Source of the DNA: Alteribacillus bidgolensis | GTDB lineage: Bacteria > Bacillota > Bacilli > Bacillales > Marinococcaceae | Reading direction: 5' to 3' | Length of the DNA: 64,000 nt | Assembly (NCBI RefSeq): GCF_002886255.1 | Contig: NZ_KZ614149.1 | Location: forward strand, 558,001-622,000 | Shown: positions 7,483 to 16,056 of the stretch, in pieces | How the letters are laid out: every line of letters starts with the position of its first letter | Numbering within the stretch: the first letter of the stretch is position 1 | Program-made: the position numbers and the translations under genes | Notes under the pieces: model-generated | The model's database searches: none | What the model was told of the DNA's origin: nothing | Seen by the model: the letters and a program-made list of their open reading frames with translations, nothing else

Positions 7483-8205
7483 TTGGAACGAATTCAAAAA
7501 GTAATTGCGAATGCTGGAGTTACATCCAGACGGAAAGCAGAAAAATTAATAGAAGAAGGCAGAGTAAAAGTAAACGGAAAAACAGTCCGAGAATTGGGTA
7601 CAAAAGTTTCTCCCCATAAAGATACTGTAGAAGTAGATGGAGTCCCAGTTGATAAAGAGGAGCCGGTGTACTATTTATTTTATAAGCCTAAACAAGTAAT
7701 CTCAGCAGTCAAGGATGACAAAGGAAGAAAAGTAGTTACAGATTTTTTTGAGGAAGTAGAGCAGCGTATTTTCCCAGTCGGCCGGCTCGACTATGATACA
7801 TCAGGCCTTCTGCTGCTTACTAATGATGGAGACTTTGCTAATTTAATGATGCACCCTAAAAACAAAATAAACAAAACCTACATCGCAAAAGTCGAAGGTA
7901 AACCAAACAAAGAAGCATTGAATCAATTGAAAAGCGGTGTGAAAATCGATGGGAAGAAAACAGCTCCTGCTAAAGTAAGAATAAAATCAGCAAACAGAAA
8001 AACGAATTCATCCATTGTAGAGCTTACTATTCATGAAGGAAGAAATCAGCAGGTGAGAAAAATGTTTGATGCTGTTGGTCATCCTGTAAAGAAGTTAAAA
8101 CGAGAACAGTATGGATATTTAACATTGGGAAACCTGCAACCGGGGGAAAAACGTATTTTAAAACCGGTAGAAGTAAAAAGGTTAAAGGATAGTGCTGTCA
8201 CATAA
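7483..8205 (+). CDS. rluB: 23S rRNA pseudouridine synthase B (RluB/RsuA family)
   Basis: This enzyme converts a uridine of helix 89-90 of 23S rRNA (U2605 in E. coli numbering) to pseudouridine. The 240-residue product has an N-terminal S4 RNA-binding domain (residues 1-60, 'GVTSRRKAEKLIEEGRVKVN'). The catalytic domain follows, with the active-site Asp103 in GRLDYDTSGLLLLTNDG and the closing motif 'IHEGRNQQVRKMFDAVGH'. The start is TTG, chosen because AGGTGAAA lies five bases upstream and no ATG is available at the N-terminus. In B. subtilis the gene lies between spmB and resA, as here apart from the missing resA. Confidence 0.94.
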   Translation: MERIQKVIANAGVTSRRKAEKLIEEGRVKVNGKTVRELGTKVSPHKDTVEVDGVPVDKEEPVYYLFYKPKQVISAVKDDKGRKVVTDFFEEVEQRIFPVGRLDYDTSGLLLLTNDGDFANLMMHPKNKINKTYIAKVEGKPNKEALNQLKSGVKIDGKKTAPAKVRIKSANRKTNSSIVELTIHEGRNQQVRKMFDAVGHPVKKLKREQYGYLTLGNLQPGEKRILKPVEVKRLKDSAVT

Positions 8206-8277
8206 GTTTCATAAAAACTAGTCTATAATAACCGATATTACAGCGTTATAATAAATGGTGAGTGATTTTTAATAAAA

Positions 8278-8316
8278 GTAGAGTATACGGCGCCCGTTAA
8301 CCACTCTACGTTTTTT
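8278..8316 (+). terminator. Rho-independent terminator between rluB and resB
   Basis: GTAGAGT (8278-8284) pairs with ACTCTAC (8303-8309), followed by GTTTTTT. It probably ends rluB mRNA. Two TATAAT-like boxes (8224-8229 and 8247-8252) lie between the rluB stop and this hairpin, so a short RNA from there is conceivable. Confidence 0.65.
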
Positions 8317-8327
8317 GCCATAAGAAC

Positions 8328-8355
8328 TTGGTGAAAAGCCACGCTTAATTATAAA
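8328..8355 (+). promoter_or_regulatory. Possible promoter of the res operon
   Basis: TTGGTG (8328-8333), a 16-base spacer and TATAAA (8350-8355) lie about 165 bases before resB. The leader 8360-8520 has no open reading frame I can support and no recognised riboswitch. It is the only stretch between the rluB terminator and resB. Confidence 0.35.
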
Positions 8356-8520
8356 AAGAAAAACTAATGCGTTGATGTCTAATAAATACGGCGTCTTCAC
8401 TCCCGGCTCGATATGAGGGTGAACAGCTCCGTTGCTGCGGTAGGCTTTGACGGAATAATAGAAACTTAGGAGCATTATTTTATTCATCAAGGCTCTTGTT
8501 TTTCTTGTCGAGGTGTTCTT

Positions 8521-10146
8521 ATGAACGAAGTGAAATGTGATTGCGGCCATGCAAACCCGTATGGGACAAATTTATGCCAGTATTGCGGAAAACCTTTGCA
8601 AGATAAAGATATTAAAGCTCCTTTAGTGGACATGCGATATGAAGGAGCAGCCAGAAGGTCGCAGACATACAACAAATCGATTGTAGATAAAATTTGGAAC
8701 TTCTTTTCTTCAGTTAAAGTAGGTATATGGATTATTGTATTAACATTAATTGCTTCTTCGATAGGTACTATTTTTCCGCAGGAAATGTACATACCAAATA
8801 GTGTAAACCCGGCTGAACACTACCAAGATGAGTATGGTATCGCTGGGCAAATTTATTACACTCTAGGTTTTCATAACTTATATGGATCCTGGTGGTATAT
8901 GGCGTTAATTGCTTCTCTAGGTATTTCTCTAATAATAGCTAGTATCGACAGAGTAGTACCTCTTTACCGTGCTCTGAAAAATCAACGAGTAACGCGGAAT
9001 GACGCCTTTTTGAAAAGGCAGCGTTTGTTTGGCAGAAGCAAGGTTGAACAAGCAGACGAAACGTTGGTAAAAGCAAAAACGTTACTGGAAAAGAGAAAAT
9101 TTAAAGTTCGAGAAGAAAATGGAAATTTACTAGCAGAAAAGGGAAGGTTCTCCAGGTGGGGACCGTATGTTAATCACCTTGGTCTTATTATTTTCTTATC
9201 AGGTGCAATGCTGCGATTTTTCCCTGGAATGTATGTAGATGATATCGTGTGGGTGAGAGAAGGAGAGACAGAAGTAATACCCGGCACGGATGGAGAATTT
9301 TATATAGAAAACGAACAGTTTTTTATTGAGCTTTATGATGAGGATGATGAAACCTTTGGTCCTGCAATGGAAAGAGCAGGCGGGCCGACCATTCAGAACT
9401 ACCAAACTAATGCTGTACTTTATGAGAGAGAAAAAACGGGGACAGTTGGGGTGGAGCCTGAATTAGAGGAAGTTAAAAAAGATGAAATACGAGTGAACCA
9501 CCCGCTTCGGTTTAATAACTTTGCGCTTTATCAAATGGACTATAAGCTGAATGAATTAAACACGATGTCTTTTACTCTTGATAATCGAGAAACAGGGGAG
9601 AGTATAGGAACAATAGAAATTGACCTATTTGATCCTCAGGATGAATATGAACTTGGAGATGGCTACAAAGTAGTGATTGATTCTTATTTCCCAAATTTCG
9701 AATTTAATGATGATGGGGAACCATCTACCGTTTCAAGTATACCTGATAATCCAGCCTTTATATTTCAGATGTTTTCCCCTGAACATCCTGATGGAGAATA
9801 CAGCTTTGTAGGAATACAGCGAAATGAAGATGTGTTCGGAGAAAATGACTATGAAATGAGCTTTGCCGATGTGGACACAAAAAATGTAACAGCATTAACA
9901 GTCCGAAAAGACTTAACGCTTCCGTTCATCATTACAGGAGGAGTTATTTTTATGATAGGCTTAATTCAAGGCTCGTATTGGTCTCACAGACGAATTTGGC
10001 TTAAACGCAAAGACCGGGAAATTTGGATGGCTGGTCATGCAAATAAACACTGGGAATCCTTAAAAAAAGACTTTCGAACATTGGCAGAAGAAACAGAGTT
10101 AATAATCCCGGAAGACCAATCAAAAAAGGCTAAAAAGGAAAGGTAA
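8521..10146 (+). CDS. resB: Cytochrome c biogenesis protein ResB
   Basis: ResB (Ccs1) works with ResC to carry haem across the membrane and attach it to apocytochromes c. The 541-residue product begins with a small zinc-ribbon-like segment (CDCGHANPYGTNLCQYCG, residues 6-23). Membrane helices follow near residues 65-85 and 125-145, another near 220 and one near the C-terminus around residue 480. Between the last two lies a large extracytoplasmic domain rich in acidic residues. GAGGTGTTCTT precedes the ATG. resC follows after 14 bases. Confidence 0.95.
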   Translation: MNEVKCDCGHANPYGTNLCQYCGKPLQDKDIKAPLVDMRYEGAARRSQTYNKSIVDKIWNFFSSVKVGIWIIVLTLIASSIGTIFPQEMYIPNSVNPAEHYQDEYGIAGQIYYTLGFHNLYGSWWYMALIASLGISLIIASIDRVVPLYRALKNQRVTRNDAFLKRQRLFGRSKVEQADETLVKAKTLLEKRKFKVREENGNLLAEKGRFSRWGPYVNHLGLIIFLSGAMLRFFPGMYVDDIVWVREGETEVIPGTDGEFYIENEQFFIELYDEDDETFGPAMERAGGPTIQNYQTNAVLYEREKTGTVGVEPELEEVKKDEIRVNHPLRFNNFALYQMDYKLNELNTMSFTLDNRETGESIGTIEIDLFDPQDEYELGDGYKVVIDSYFPNFEFNDDGEPSTVSSIPDNPAFIFQMFSPEHPDGEYSFVGIQRNEDVFGENDYEMSFADVDTKNVTALTVRKDLTLPFIITGGVIFMIGLIQGSYWSHRRIWLKRKDREIWMAGHANKHWESLKKDFRTLAEETELIIPEDQSKKAKKER

Positions 10147-10160
10147 TCACAAGGGAAGGG

Positions 10161-11357
10161 ATGACGGGAATGGAAGCAATCAGTGGAAATTTCTTATTAA
10201 TAACGTTTTTTATGTATTTACTCGCTACTATTTGCTTTACTGTTTCAGTAACGGGAAGAAAATGGCGTGACCAACAAGGAGAGATGACAGGAAACCGCTG
10301 GGGCCCATTTGGGTTTATCGTTACAATCATTGGTTTTATATTTGCGCTTGGCTATTTTGTGACAAGGTGGATTGCATCCGGTCATGCACCAGTTAGTAAT
10401 ATGTTTGAATATACAACTTTCTTAGGAATTGCACTCAGTTTAGCTTTTATTATTTTATACGCCATATACAAAACCAATGTACTAGGTATGTTTACCATGC
10501 CGATTGTCATGCTGATTATTGCCTTTGCCTCTGTCTTTCCCTCTGAAGTGGAGCCGCTCATTCCGGCTTTGCAGAGTAATTGGTTGAAAATCCATGTCAC
10601 CACAACAGCCTTAGGACAGGGGATTTTGTCTATTGGTTTTGCGGCCGGCCTTATTTACTTAGTTCGTACATTGGATTTTACAAAACGGGACAAAAAAGTA
10701 TTTTGGCTTGAATTTATTATGTACAGCTTAATAAGCATTATTGGTTTTGTGTTTGTACGATATATTTTTTCGATGTTTCAGTATCAAGCTGAATTTAAAT
10801 ATGTAAATGAAACAGGAAATGAAGCAGAAATGACGTATAATCTTCCTCCTCTTTTAGGACCAAATGAAGGGGAAATCCTTACCTCCGGTGCCATGGAGCC
10901 GCTGATTTCTATGCCTGCTTGGCTCAGAAGTGATGATGCGAACGCTGTTATTTGGTCTTTGGGGGCAGGACTCATTTTGTATTTATTGTTACGATTATTA
11001 TTTCGAAAACCAGTTGGTGGCAAAATTCAGCCGTTGTTAAAAGGAATAAATCCAGACACGGTAGATGAAGTAAGCTATCGAGCTATTGCTATAGGGTTTC
11101 CAGTTTTTGCACTTGGCGGTTTAATTTTTGCAATGATTTGGGCACAAATTGCATGGACAAGGTTTTGGGGCTGGGACCCGAAGGAAGTTTGGGCATTAAT
11201 TACTTTTCTTTTTTATGCTGCTTATTTACACCTTCGATTATCTCAAGGGTGGCACGGCGAACGATCCGCCTGGCTTTGTGTAATAGGGTTTGTTATTATA
11301 ATGTTTAACTTAATATTTGTTAACCTCGTCATAGCTGGTTTGCATTCCTATGCTTGA
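10161..11357 (+). CDS. resC: Cytochrome c biogenesis protein ResC (CcsA/CcsB family)
   Basis: ResC is the haem-handling partner of ResB in system II cytochrome c maturation. The 398-residue product is polytopic, with about eight hydrophobic segments. It has the tryptophan-rich haem motif 'RFWGWDPKEVWALITFLFYA' and conserved histidines nearby (YLHLRL, WHGERSAW). ATG 10161 follows AAGGGAAGG; an internal ATG at 10170 is also possible. It follows resB closely, and a terminator-like hairpin lies before resD. Confidence 0.95.
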   Translation: MTGMEAISGNFLLITFFMYLLATICFTVSVTGRKWRDQQGEMTGNRWGPFGFIVTIIGFIFALGYFVTRWIASGHAPVSNMFEYTTFLGIALSLAFIILYAIYKTNVLGMFTMPIVMLIIAFASVFPSEVEPLIPALQSNWLKIHVTTTALGQGILSIGFAAGLIYLVRTLDFTKRDKKVFWLEFIMYSLISIIGFVFVRYIFSMFQYQAEFKYVNETGNEAEMTYNLPPLLGPNEGEILTSGAMEPLISMPAWLRSDDANAVIWSLGAGLILYLLLRLLFRKPVGGKIQPLLKGINPDTVDEVSYRAIAIGFPVFALGGLIFAMIWAQIAWTRFWGWDPKEVWALITFLFYAAYLHLRLSQGWHGERSAWLCVIGFVIIMFNLIFVNLVIAGLHSYA

Positions 11358-11370
11358 TGAATATTGGAAT

Positions 11371-11410
11371 AGCTGTTCCTGGAAAGTAATGCATGGGACA
11401 GCTGTTTTGT
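11371..11410 (+). terminator. Terminator-like hairpin between resC and resD
   Basis: AGCTGTTCC (11371-11379) pairs with GGGACAGCT (11395-11403, one G-U), followed by GTTTTG. It would weaken or end resBC transcription before resDE. That fits the separate resDE transcription known from B. subtilis. Confidence 0.55.
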
Positions 11411-11444
11411 AAGTTTAAAAAACGAACATCAGGGGGATTGAAAA

Positions 11445-12161
11445 ATGGCAGATGAAGCAAAAGTACTAGTCGTAGATGATGAAGAACGTATTCGCAGATT
11501 ATTAAAAATGTATCTTGAAAGAGAAGATTATACTGTAGAAGAAGCAGAAAACGGGGAAGAAGCACTTGATTTAGCAATGAATAAAGATTATGACGTCATA
11601 TTACTCGATTTAATGATGCCTGGTATAGATGGGATAGAGGTTTGTCAAGAGTTAAGAAAGTCAAAAGCTACACCAATTATTATGCTTACAGCAAAGGGCG
11701 AAGAATCAAACAGGGTTCAAGGATTTGAAGTCGGCACGGATGATTATATTGTAAAACCCTTTAGTCCAAGAGAAGTCATACTACGGGTGAAGGCTCTTCT
11801 TAGACGCTCTTCATCTACAAAGTTTCTTCAAACAGAAACACAGGCAAAGGATGTCCTGGTATTTCCTCATTTAACAATAGATAACGATGCTCATAGAGTA
11901 ACAGCTAACAATGAAATCATTAGTTTGACACCAAAAGAATATGAATTACTGTTATATCTTGCCCAAGCTCCTGATAAAGTATTTTCGAGAGAGCAGCTGC
12001 TAAAAGATGTCTGGAACTATGATTTCTTTGGAGATTTGAGAACCGTAGATACTCATATCAAGCGATTGAGAGAAAAGTTAAGTAAAGTATCACAAGAAGC
12101 TGCTGATATGATTTCAACAGTATGGGGAGTTGGCTATAAATTTGAGGCAGTGAACGAGTAA
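11445..12161 (+). CDS. resD: Two-component response regulator ResD
   Basis: ResD is the OmpR-family regulator of genes for respiration, cytochrome biogenesis and anaerobic growth. The 238-residue protein has a receiver domain (residues 6-120) with the acidic pair Asp11-Asp12, the phosphate-accepting Asp55 (DVILLDLMMPG) and a conserved Lys in 'DDYIVKPFSPRE'. A C-terminal winged helix (about 138-234) ends in 'DTHIKRLREKL' and 'WGVGYKFE'. AGGGGGA lies before the ATG. The stop overlaps the resE start (TAATG). Confidence 0.96.
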   Translation: MADEAKVLVVDDEERIRRLLKMYLEREDYTVEEAENGEEALDLAMNKDYDVILLDLMMPGIDGIEVCQELRKSKATPIIMLTAKGEESNRVQGFEVGTDDYIVKPFSPREVILRVKALLRRSSSTKFLQTETQAKDVLVFPHLTIDNDAHRVTANNEIISLTPKEYELLLYLAQAPDKVFSREQLLKDVWNYDFFGDLRTVDTHIKRLREKLSKVSQEAADMISTVWGVGYKFEAVNE

Positions 12162-13948
12162 TGCTTTGGAGAAGCGTCGTTGGTAAACTATGGATCACGA
12201 TATTACTATTAGTTCTTGTTGTTCTTTTAATACTAACCGTCTTGCTGCTGCAATTTTTTGAAAGGTTTCATATTACAGAAGCAGAAGAACAATTGACGAA
12301 TCATGCAAATGTTATCGTTTCTGTATTAGAAGAGTATGACAATCCGTCTGAAGCGCTTAATACAGTGGAAAAAATTGCAGATTCGTATGATACGACTGTA
12401 GTTGTTTTTCAAAATGGAGAGGAATGGGAATCTTCCAATCCGGAAACAAAAATTCATCTGCCGCTATCCTTGTTTAAAGAAGACGAAAGGTTATCTCTTG
12501 ATAGTGCTGACGAATCAGTTATAACTCATGGTGATTTTCCTGTATATGAAAATGGAGAAGAAATTCATAATGAGATTTTTGTGGTAGGGATGCCGTTTGA
12601 AACAACAGACGGAGAAGCAGGGTCATTATATCTTTATCAATCGCTGTCTATTATTGAAGATACAACCGGAGAAACAAAACAAATTATTTTATTATCTGCT
12701 GGAATAGCCATTATTTTAACGACAGTATTTGCTTTTTTTCTTTCTACTAGAATTACTGCACCTCTTCGTAAAATGCGCGAACTTGCGTTAGAAGTAGCAA
12801 AAGGAAATTTTGAAACAAAAGTTCCGATTTTAACAAATGATGAAATCGGTCAATTAGGTAACGCCTTTAATAAAATGAGGCGGGAATTAAACCAAAATAT
12901 AACTGCTTTAAATCAAGAAAAAGAACAATTGAGCAGAATTCTAAGCAGTATGGCTGACGGAGTTATTACAATGGACAGAAAAGGGACAATAGTAGTGACT
13001 AATCCGCCGGCAGACCGTTTTTTACAGTCATATCAATATGAACACTATCATGAATTAAACAATGAAAAAGAGCTGCTTCCAAAAGAAGTTAAAAAATTGT
13101 TTCAAAGGGTTGTGGCGTTAGAACAAGAACAAATGATAGAAATGGACGTACAAGGCCGAAGTTACGTTGTACTAATGACACCGCTCTATGATAAACAATT
13201 TGTACGAGGTATTGTGGCGGTCATACGGGATATGACAGAAGAAAGGCAGCATGATAAACTTCGTAAAGATTTCATAGCTAACGTTTCACATGAGCTGCGC
13301 ACCCCGATTTCTATGCTCCAAGGCTACAGCGAGGCAATTATCGATGATATTGCTGCTAGTGAAGAAGATAAAAAAGAAATCGGCCGTATTATTTATGATG
13401 AGTCTATGAGAATGGGCAGGTTGGTTAATGAACTTCTAGACCTGGCACGCATGGAGGCAGGTCATATACAACTAGAAAAACAGTGGATTCATATACCATC
13501 ATTCAGCGAAAGAATTCATAAAAAATTCCAAGGTTTAGCTAAAGAGGCAGAGGTAGAATTGAAATTAATGCAATGTAATGAATTTGAACAAGCATATATA
13601 GACCCAGACCGTGTGGAACAAGTGATGACAAACCTTATTCATAACGCTATACGCCATACCAGTGTTCACGGCTATGTGAAGATGATGATTAATAATTCCG
13701 CTAACGGAATTACAGTAGAAATAAAAGATAGTGGTTCAGGAATACCAGAAGAAGACTTGCCGTATGTATTTGAGCGTTTTTATAAAGCAGATAAAGCAAG
13801 AACGAGAGGAAAAGGCGGCACGGGGTTAGGGCTTGCTATCGCTAAAAATATTGTCGAAGCTCATAGCGGTGAAATAACTGTTCACAGTAAGCTGCATGAA
13901 GGGACGACATTTCATTTTTATATTCCAAGAGAAAAAGATAAGGAATAA
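12161..13948 (+). CDS. resE: Two-component sensor histidine kinase ResE
   Basis: ResE phosphorylates ResD in response to oxygen limitation or nitric oxide. The 595-residue protein has an N-terminal membrane helix, an extracytoplasmic loop (about 35-165), a second helix (about 172-192), a HAMP domain ending near 245 and a PAS domain (about 258-360). The HisKA domain has His377 in 'NVSHELRTPISML'. The ATPase domain carries the N box ('NLIHNAIRHT'), G1 box ('DSGSGIPEEDLP') and G2 box ('GGTGLGLAIAKNIVEAH'). It overlaps resD by one base. In B. subtilis sigX follows; here a methyltransferase gene follows. Confidence 0.96.
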   Translation: MLWRSVVGKLWITILLLVLVVLLILTVLLLQFFERFHITEAEEQLTNHANVIVSVLEEYDNPSEALNTVEKIADSYDTTVVVFQNGEEWESSNPETKIHLPLSLFKEDERLSLDSADESVITHGDFPVYENGEEIHNEIFVVGMPFETTDGEAGSLYLYQSLSIIEDTTGETKQIILLSAGIAIILTTVFAFFLSTRITAPLRKMRELALEVAKGNFETKVPILTNDEIGQLGNAFNKMRRELNQNITALNQEKEQLSRILSSMADGVITMDRKGTIVVTNPPADRFLQSYQYEHYHELNNEKELLPKEVKKLFQRVVALEQEQMIEMDVQGRSYVVLMTPLYDKQFVRGIVAVIRDMTEERQHDKLRKDFIANVSHELRTPISMLQGYSEAIIDDIAASEEDKKEIGRIIYDESMRMGRLVNELLDLARMEAGHIQLEKQWIHIPSFSERIHKKFQGLAKEAEVELKLMQCNEFEQAYIDPDRVEQVMTNLIHNAIRHTSVHGYVKMMINNSANGITVEIKDSGSGIPEEDLPYVFERFYKADKARTRGKGGTGLGLAIAKNIVEAHSGEITVHSKLHEGTTFHFYIPREKDKE

Positions 13949-13977
13949 GAAATGCTTTAACATTTGGAGGAAACTCT

Positions 13978-14706
13978 ATGAAATCATGGTTTGAAGAACA
14001 TTTTCAAGAAGATTACCTGCGTATTTATGACCATAGAGACGAAGAAAAAGCAGCAAATGAACTAACTCATATTATGAAATATCTACCGCTTGAAAGAGGG
14101 ATGAAAGCGATAGATTTATGCTGCGGAAACGGCAGACATGCAAGGTGGCTGGCAAGAAAAGGGCTGCATGTAACCGGTATAGATTTGTCACCAGCTCTAT
14201 TAAAAAAAGCCATCGATTTAACCTCAGGCCTTCCCGTTCATTATCAGAGAGCAGATATTAGGGATGTGCCTTTGCTGCAGGAGTTTGACGCTGCCTTTAA
14301 CTTGTTTACGAGTTTTGGATATTTTTCGGATGATGCAGAAAATGAACTTGTATTTACTCGAGCAGCAGAAGCATTGAAAAGCGGGGGCTGGTTTTGTTTC
14401 GATTATTTAAACCCTGCTTATGTTAAAAATACACTCGTTCCAAAAGATGAATCCATGAAAGATGGTCTGCACGTTATCCAAGAACGTGAAATCTCACCAG
14501 AGTTTGTTTTTAAGCGAATTACAATAAAAGAAGACGACACAAAAAGAGAATATCAGGAAAGTGTTAAGTTATACGAACAGGCGGCTTTAAAAAAAATGCT
14601 TGAAAGAAACGATTTTAACGTTTTGCACCTGTTTGGAGATTATGATGCTTCTTCTTATCATAGTGAGAATTCACCTAGACAAATTTTCATATGTCAAAAA
14701 AATTAA
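13978..14706 (+). CDS. Class I SAM-dependent methyltransferase
   Basis: This 242-residue protein has a Rossmann-type methyltransferase fold. Motif I is 'AIDLCCGNGRHARWLARKG', followed by the acidic loop 'VTGIDLSPALLKKA', a motif II-like 'RADIRDVPL' and motif III-like 'ALKSGGWFCFDYLNP'. The substrate cannot be told from the sequence. It follows resE by 29 bases with a clear GGAGG, so it may be read from the res operon. It lies just before the B12 riboswitch, but nothing in it points to corrinoid methylation (it lacks CbiL/CobA-type features). Confidence 0.85.
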   Translation: MKSWFEEHFQEDYLRIYDHRDEEKAANELTHIMKYLPLERGMKAIDLCCGNGRHARWLARKGLHVTGIDLSPALLKKAIDLTSGLPVHYQRADIRDVPLLQEFDAAFNLFTSFGYFSDDAENELVFTRAAEALKSGGWFCFDYLNPAYVKNTLVPKDESMKDGLHVIQEREISPEFVFKRITIKEDDTKREYQESVKLYEQAALKKMLERNDFNVLHLFGDYDASSYHSENSPRQIFICQKN

Positions 14707-14717
14707 TTAAAAATATA

Positions 14718-14745
14718 TTTCATATGAAGTTTTTTTATGTATAAT
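14718..14745 (+). promoter_or_regulatory. Probable promoter of the cobalamin operon
   Basis: TATAAT (14740-14745) lies about 25 bases before the riboswitch aptamer. The best -35 is TTTCAT (14718-14723), a weak match at 16-base spacing. Confidence 0.45.
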
Positions 14746-14769
14746 TAAAAAAGACTGTAAAATAAAATA

Positions 14770-14960
14770 AACGTATGCTAAAGGTCATACATGAAAATGT
14801 ATGTTAAAAGGGAAGCCCGGTGTAAATCCGGCACGGTCCCGCCACTGTAATCGCACATTTGAATTTGTTCTTTATGCCACTGTCTAAAAGATGGACGGGA
14901 AGGCGAACATTTTCGCGTAAGTCAGGAGACCTGCCTTTAGCACGGTGATGAACCTTCGAG
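14770..14960 (+). ncRNA. Cobalamin (AdoCbl) riboswitch
   Basis: The conserved blocks of the B12 riboswitch appear in order: AAAAGGGAAGCCCGGTG, then AATCCGGCACGGTCCCGCCACTGT, then GGGAAGGCGA, and the B12 box AGTCAGGAGACCTGCC at 14920-14935. It precedes an 11-gene B12 transport and synthesis operon. A terminator lies at 15020-15046. The segment CCTTCGA (14953-14959) could pair with TCGAAGG (15029-15035) inside that terminator and act as antiterminator, so control at the level of transcription termination is likely. The edges given are approximate. Confidence 0.95.
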
Positions 14961-15019
14961 GAAAAGGTGCGGCCGAATGACTGATCTGTGCTGGTTACAG
15001 TAACATCAAGAACATTCCG

Positions 15020-15046
15020 CTCTCCTCTTCGAAGGGGAGTTTTTTT
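15020..15046 (+). terminator. Riboswitch-controlled terminator
   Basis: CTCTCCT (15020-15026) pairs with AGGGGAG (15033-15039), followed by TTTTTTT. It lies 36 bases before btuF and is the expression platform of the cobalamin riboswitch. Confidence 0.85.
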
Positions 15047-15081
15047 AGTATCCAATTACATATATACAAGGGGGAAATATT

Positions 15082-16056
15082 ATGAAAAGGTGGATAGGAT
15101 TCATTTTTACTTCTTTTAGTATTTTATTTTTGTCAGCTTGCGGGACGAGTGAAGAAAGTTCTTCTTCTGATATGAACGAAGAAAATGAACAAGAAGAGCA
15201 ATCAGCTGGAGAATTTCCGATCGAGGTAACAGATGGCAGAGGTGAAGAAGTAAGTATTGATGAAAAGCCTGAGCGTATCGTTAGTCTTGTTCCAAGTAAT
15301 ACAGAAATAGCATTCGCACTAGGGCTAGGTGATGAAATCGTTGGGGTAACAGATTATTGCAATTACCCAGAAGAAGCAACAGAAAAGCAAAGTGTCGGAG
15401 ATATGGATTTTGATGTGGAAACTCTTCTTTCTTTAGAGCCGGACCTCGTTTTAGCTCACGCTTCTTCGGCTCATGGTTCAGAAGAAGGCTTAAAGCAGAT
15501 AGAAGAAGCTGGTATTGATGTATTAATCGTAAATGACGCTTCTTCATTTGAAGATGCGTATGGTTCCATCGAAATGATTGCACAAGCTACCGGAACAGAA
15601 GAAGAAGCAGAAACGATTATTTCAGATATGAAAGAGGATATCATAGAAATTGAAGAACAGGCAGAAAGTATAACGGAGGATGAGCGCAAAACGGTTTGGG
15701 TAGAAATACAGCCGCCTCCTGAAATCTTTACTACGGGACAAGGAACTTTTATAAATGAAATGCTCGAAACGATTAATGCAGAAAACGCAGCTGGAGAGGA
15801 AGAAGGCTGGATTCAATATAGTGAAGAAGAGGCAGTTGCGCTTAATCCAGAGGTTATTATAACCACGTACGGACATTATGTAGATGATCCATCAGCTGAA
15901 ATCAAAGAAAGAGCTGGATGGGAACAGGTGCCTGCTATTGAAAACGATGATATTCATGATATAGACAATGATACTGTAAGTCGTCCTGGTCCGCGGCTGA
16001 CTGAAGGTACTGAACAATTAGCTGAGCTGGTATATCCAGATGAATTCTCAAACTAG
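15082..16056 (+). CDS. btuF: Cobalamin ABC transporter substrate-binding lipoprotein
   Basis: This 324-residue lipoprotein binds corrinoids outside the cell for the BtuCD transporter. A signal peptide ends in the lipobox LSAC (Cys at residue 20), followed by a very acidic Ser/Glu-rich linker (about 21-50). A two-lobed periplasmic-binding fold follows, with 'ERIVSLVPSNTEIAFALGLG' and 'GVTDYCNYPEEA', typical of BtuF. The closing 'VSRPGPRLTEGTEQLAELVY' is also family-like. The placement under a B12 riboswitch supports cobalamin over iron-siderophore as substrate. The gene overlaps btuC by 17 bases. Confidence 0.92.
   Translation: MKRWIGFIFTSFSILFLSACGTSEESSSSDMNEENEQEEQSAGEFPIEVTDGRGEEVSIDEKPERIVSLVPSNTEIAFALGLGDEIVGVTDYCNYPEEATEKQSVGDMDFDVETLLSLEPDLVLAHASSAHGSEEGLKQIEEAGIDVLIVNDASSFEDAYGSIEMIAQATGTEEEAETIISDMKEDIIEIEEQAESITEDERKTVWVEIQPPPEIFTTGQGTFINEMLETINAENAAGEEEGWIQYSEEEAVALNPEVIITTYGHYVDDPSAEIKERAGWEQVPAIENDDIHDIDNDTVSRPGPRLTEGTEQLAELVYPDEFSN

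Noticed and set aside
8269..8550. A 93-codon minus-strand frame between rluB and resB.
   Set aside because: It runs through the rluB terminator and into the resB start, has no ribosome binding site and no protein-like pattern.
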